Assembly: GCF_028069725.1 (NCBI RefSeq)
Contig: NZ_JANEWG010000026.1
Location: forward strand, 1 to 64,000
Origin: Citrobacter sp. Awk 4
GTDB taxonomy: Bacteria > Pseudomonadota > Gammaproteobacteria > Enterobacterales > Enterobacteriaceae
Direction: 5' to 3'
Length of the DNA: 64,000 nucleotides
Position 1 is the first letter of the stretch, and each line of letters begins with the position of its first letter. Made by a program: the position numbers and the translations under genes. A model generated the notes under the pieces. It was given only the letters and a program-made list of their open reading frames with translations, had not been told where the DNA came from and searched no databases. This document shows, piece after piece, positions 63,759 through 64,000 of the stretch.

Positions 63759-64000
63759 TATCTGCTTTTCTTGCGTCGCGGATCAAACAGACTGCTGATA
63801 AATAAAAAGCAGAGTGCGCCAAGCGCGCACCAGAACACCGCGCTAAACAACCACGCGAGTTCCTGCCACAAAGAGCGGGTTGGTGTAAAAAACAGCCGCA
63901 TTAGCAACAGACAACAGGGCGCAGCCAACATCGCACCAAACAGGGGTTTGATCACCTCCCTTCGGTGGGACCAGAAACTGGCTACGGCACCGGGTAGCGT
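63758..64000 (-). CDS. ybjM: Inner-membrane protein YbjM, 5' part beyond window
   Basis: The C-terminal 80 codons of YbjM (DUF3561-type membrane protein, about 125 residues in E. coli). The frame runs open to the last base of the window; the stretch TLPGAVASFWSHRREVIKP at the edge matches E. coli YbjM, so the GTG at 63955 is internal, not the start. Three hydrophobic helices are visible. Function unknown. Confidence 0.88.
   Translation of the reverse strand, partial: TLPGAVASFWSHRREVIKPLFGAMLAAPCCLLLMRLFFTPTRSLWQELAWLFSAVFWCALGALCFLFISSLFDPRRKKSR

Overview
The window is a piece of a gamma-proteobacterial chromosome from the Enterobacteriaceae, in the Escherichia/Salmonella/Citrobacter group; Citrobacter or a close relative is my best guess. 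Gene content and order run focA-pflB-pflA ... ycaD-dmsCBA-serS-rarA-lolA-ftsK-lrp-trxB-cydDC-aat-infA-serW-clpA-clpS-cspD-macBA-ybjX-ybjD-aqpZ-lysO-hcp-hcr-poxB-ltaE-ybjT-ybjS-amiD-ybjQ-ybjP-artPIQM-artJ-rlmC-ybjO-potIHGF-ybjN-rimK-nfsA-ybjC-grxA-ybjM. From memory this is the same order as the E. coli K-12 segment near 19-20 min, read in the opposite direction. It is ordinary core genome: no insertion sequence, prophage, CRISPR array or rRNA was seen. There is one tRNA gene.

Layout. 1-4440: anaerobic formate and pyruvate metabolism (focA, pflB, pflA). 4441-6020: a small lineage-variable patch with an unidentified exported protein and a CigR/RcnB-like exported protein, where E. coli K-12 carries other genes. 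6020-11420: the MFS carrier YcaD and the anaerobic DMSO reductase DmsABC. 11640-26040: housekeeping (seryl-tRNA synthetase, RarA, LolA, FtsK, Lrp, thioredoxin reductase, CydDC exporter, Aat, IF1). 26100-28890: a second variable patch, with a LysR regulator divergent from a pirin, a decayed isochorismatase-type hydrolase, tRNA-Ser(GGA), and 180-bp tandem repeats seeded by the tRNA 3' end. 28890-37980: ClpA/ClpS and CspD, the MacAB efflux system, YbjX and the OLD-like YbjD. 38400-50250: aquaporin, lysine exporter, Hcp/Hcr nitrosative-stress pair, PoxB, LtaE, two SDR proteins, AmiD, YbjQ and YbjP. 50560-54340: arginine ABC transporter. 54490-60410: RlmC, YbjO and the putrescine transporter PotFGHI. 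60760-64000: YbjN, RimK, NfsA, YbjC, GrxA and a YbjM cut by the window end.

Functional themes. Several blocks serve low oxygen and nitrogen oxides: FNR-like sites at focA and hcp, a NarL-type 7-2-7 palindrome upstream of dmsA, and an NsrR-type dyad at hcp. Others serve N-end-rule proteolysis (Aat makes the degron, ClpS/ClpA read it), heme/cytochrome and thiol balance (TrxB, CydDC, GrxA), and arginine/putrescine uptake, with ARG-box pairs before artP and artJ. Regulatory sites that fit known E. coli/Salmonella logic include a LexA box before ftsK and a PhoP-like box between macA and ybjX.

I did not find a clearly new multi-gene system. The most unusual element is the tRNA-Ser-derived 180-bp tandem repeat array at about 28361-28796. 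It resembles in architecture the rtT repeats of the E. coli tyrT locus but sits at a serine tRNA gene. Gene names rest on sequence recall of families, not on a database search.
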